31,044 nt of DNA. Origin: a virus. The number at the start of each line of letters is the position of its first letter. Within the stretch, counting starts at the first letter, position 1. The position numbers were made by a program, and so were the translations under genes. The notes beneath the pieces were generated by a model. That model was not told where the DNA came from. It saw only the letters and a program-made list of their open reading frames with translations, and did no database searches. This document shows positions 30,094-31,044 of this stretch, piece by piece. The stretch is from IMG/VR virus record IMGVR_UViG_3300003321_000468, positions 16,476 through 47,519 of that record, one strand, 5' to 3'.

Positions 30094-30127
30094 GGCCCGC
30101 TCTGGGATGACTAGGGCGGGCCGTTTT
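30094..30127 (+). terminator. Rho-independent terminator of the rightward gene
   Basis: GGCCCGC at 30094-30100 pairs with GCGGGCC at 30116-30122, followed by GTTTTGTT. It follows dyad copy 6, so two hairpins stand in tandem after the gene. Confidence 0.75.
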
Positions 30128-30587
30128 GTTACAAAGGCGGATGCTCGTCCCATTTCTCAATATATGATGCATGAATAGCGGCATCGAAGCTGCGCGCAAA
30201 GTTCCTACTCCCAACCCCCTTGACCCCCTATGGCTCCGTCCCAGCCCATTCTCAGCTTTGCGAAGGAGGAGGAGTATGTGTATTTTTTTTTTTTTTTTTT
30301 TATCAACTCTCTCTGCCCATTCTCAAAGCTGAGACTGAGGGGAGGGGGAGGCTCAGGGGGGTCGGAGAGTTGGGGGTAGAAATTTTTAGCGCATCCTATA
30401 TTGATTGTGAGAAGTTGACGGACAATAACGTGGCGGGTTATAGCGGGGAGGCGGGCAGGTATTCTATGTACTCGAAGACGCGGAGAACCGGACAATAATA
30501 CAGGCATCCGCTTTTTTGGCTGCGAGGAATATTTATAACTCTGCGTGGAATGTGGCGTGGCGGGTAGGCGGGGGGATTGCGGACGGC
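30128..30587. other. Non-coding region with long inverted repeat, T19 tract and G-runs
   Basis: 460 bases with no supportable gene. Left arm around 30208-30265 (C-runs, then CTCAGCTTTG at 30251-30260) and right arm around 30322-30378 (CAAAGCTGAG at 30324-30333, then G-runs) are diverged inverted copies. Between them is a run of 19 T at 30283-30301. CCCATTCTCA occurs directly at 30245-30254 and 30316-30325. CGGACAATAA occurs at 30419-30428 and 30489-30498, 70 bases apart. A promoter-like TTGACG at 30415 is weak and faces no gene. Confidence 0.5.
30339..30376 (+). other. Potential G-quadruplex
   Basis: Four runs of four or more G (30339-30342, 30344-30348, 30356-30361, 30372-30376) with loops of 1, 7 and 10 bases. 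The left arm carries matching C-runs (CCC, CCCCC, CCCCC, CCC between about 30211 and 30243), so the opposite strand could fold similarly. Confidence 0.55.
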
Positions 30588-30615
30588 AAAAAGCCCAGGG
30601 ACTTTTATCCCTGGG
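30588..30615 (-). terminator. Terminator of the leftward terminal gene
   Basis: CCCAGGGA at 30594-30601 pairs with TCCCTGGG at 30608-30615. Read leftward it is followed by CTTTTT. It ends the gene at 30667-30993. Confidence 0.75.
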
Positions 30616-30631
30616 TGAGGTGAGCGAGGTT

Positions 30632-30661
30632 GCCGGGGAGATTGCTCTCCCCGGCGGTTTT
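30632..30661 (+). terminator. Terminator-like hairpin facing right
   Basis: GCCGGGGAG at 30632-30640 and CTCCCCGGC at 30647-30655, loop ATTGCT, followed by GGTTTT. It would stop rightward transcription before the codon-biased gene; together with the previous hairpin it forms a back-to-back pair. Confidence 0.7.
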
Positions 30662-30666
30662 CTACC

Positions 30667-30993
30667 CTACTTCCGCTTCTCCTCCGGTTTCGCCGCCGCC
30701 GGAGCCGCCTTGCTGGCCGCGATCAGCGTATCCAAGGCCCGCGCGGTCGCATCCTTCTCCGCTTCGCTCTTGGTGACATAGCCGTATTTCTGCCCCCATT
30801 GGGCGACCGCCGAGCTATTGCCGAGCCAACCGCTAGCCCGGAGACCATCGGCCTTCTCGCAATCTCCAGCCATGATCATCTCCAGAACCATCGCCTGAGA
30901 GGTTTCCACATCCGCTGCGATATACCGCCGATTCGGAATCATCGTCGCCATAAGGCATTTCGCCTTGATCTCGACTTCGGTTAATTTAGCCAT
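30667..30993 (-). CDS. Codon-biased small protein of unknown function
   Basis: 108 residues. Strong use of C/G-ending codons, like the genes at 18116 and 24544, suggests high expression. N-terminal half is helical with Met and Cys (EIKAKCLMATMIP, SQAMVLEMIMAGDCEKADGLRASG), then a Trp/Tyr segment (VAQWGQKYGYVTKSEAEKD), and the C-terminal is Ala/Lys/Pro-rich (AASKAAPAAAKPEEKRK), probably disordered. Good terminator downstream; the upstream region leaves the window. No SD is seen. It belongs to a leftward unit whose other genes are outside the window. Confidence 0.6.
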   Translation of the reverse strand: MAKLTEVEIKAKCLMATMIPNRRYIAADVETSQAMVLEMIMAGDCEKADGLRASGWLGNSSAVAQWGQKYGYVTKSEAEKDATARALDTLIAASKAAPAAAKPEEKRK

Positions 30994-31044
30994 AACTTTT
31001 CGCTTTCTCTAATGCCGGGTTTCCGGCTCGCCTTGGCCCGCCTC

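Noticed and set aside
30415-30444. Rightward promoter TTGACG ... TATAGC
   Set aside because: The -10 is poor and no plus-strand gene follows before a terminator.
1-31044. tRNA or rRNA genes
   Set aside because: No cloverleaf with a T-loop GTTCRA motif or ribosomal sequence was noticed by eye; a covariance-model scan would be decisive.

Overview
The window is a piece of a tailed double-stranded DNA phage genome (free phage, prophage or metagenomic contig), most likely a podovirus-type phage. A rightward block of virion genes (1-8843) meets, tail to tail, a long leftward block of replication, recombination and nucleotide-metabolism genes (8815-28562). The virion block has a P22 gp10-like tail/stabilisation protein, a small GNAT-like protein, three Gln/Ala-rich candidate ejection proteins and a 1483-residue internal virion protein. 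The host cannot be named. GC content looks moderate. Most genes lack a Shine-Dalgarno sequence, and several leftward genes have A/C-only (CAAA)n leaders, which points to a host group with weak SD dependence rather than an enterobacterium or Bacillus.

The leftward block, in transcription order from about 28.6 kb down to 8.8 kb, begins with small early genes: coiled-coil, zinc-finger and HTH proteins and several unknowns. It continues with a strongly codon-biased protein, a Cas4/RecB-like nuclease, a Sak4-like RecA-fold ATPase, a RecD-like helicase, a possible accessory DNA-binding protein, a MazG-like pyrophosphohydrolase, a DUF1599 protein, a ParB-HTH-methyltransferase fusion, a uracil-DNA-glycosylase/3'-5' exonuclease fusion, a family A DNA polymerase and a DUF3987 primase/helicase-like ATPase. 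Together these form a replication, recombination and base-quality module.

Six HNH(+AP2) homing endonuclease genes sit in this block. They are AT-richer than their neighbours and mostly joined to them by ATGA-type stop/start overlaps. One of them cuts the polymerase in two: exonuclease motifs I and II are upstream, fused to a uracil-DNA glycosylase, and motif III plus the polymerase domain are downstream.

The right end (28563-31044) is mostly non-coding and highly structured. It holds a roughly 750-bp array of short perfect hairpins, one rightward gene of unknown function (29369-30046) behind a good sigma70-type promoter that would make it nearly leaderless, two terminators, and a long imperfect inverted repeat with a T19 tract at its centre and C-/G-run arms. 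A small codon-biased leftward gene closes the window.

Two signals run across the whole window. One is a 25-bp dyad (17-bp core TGCTCAAAATTTGAGCA, with GTC and GAC one base out) in six copies, five intergenic and one inside the 1483-residue gene. The other is overlapping coding: a small phage-type gene nested at 5917-6072 inside the large virion gene, and a two-frame region at 23720-23961.
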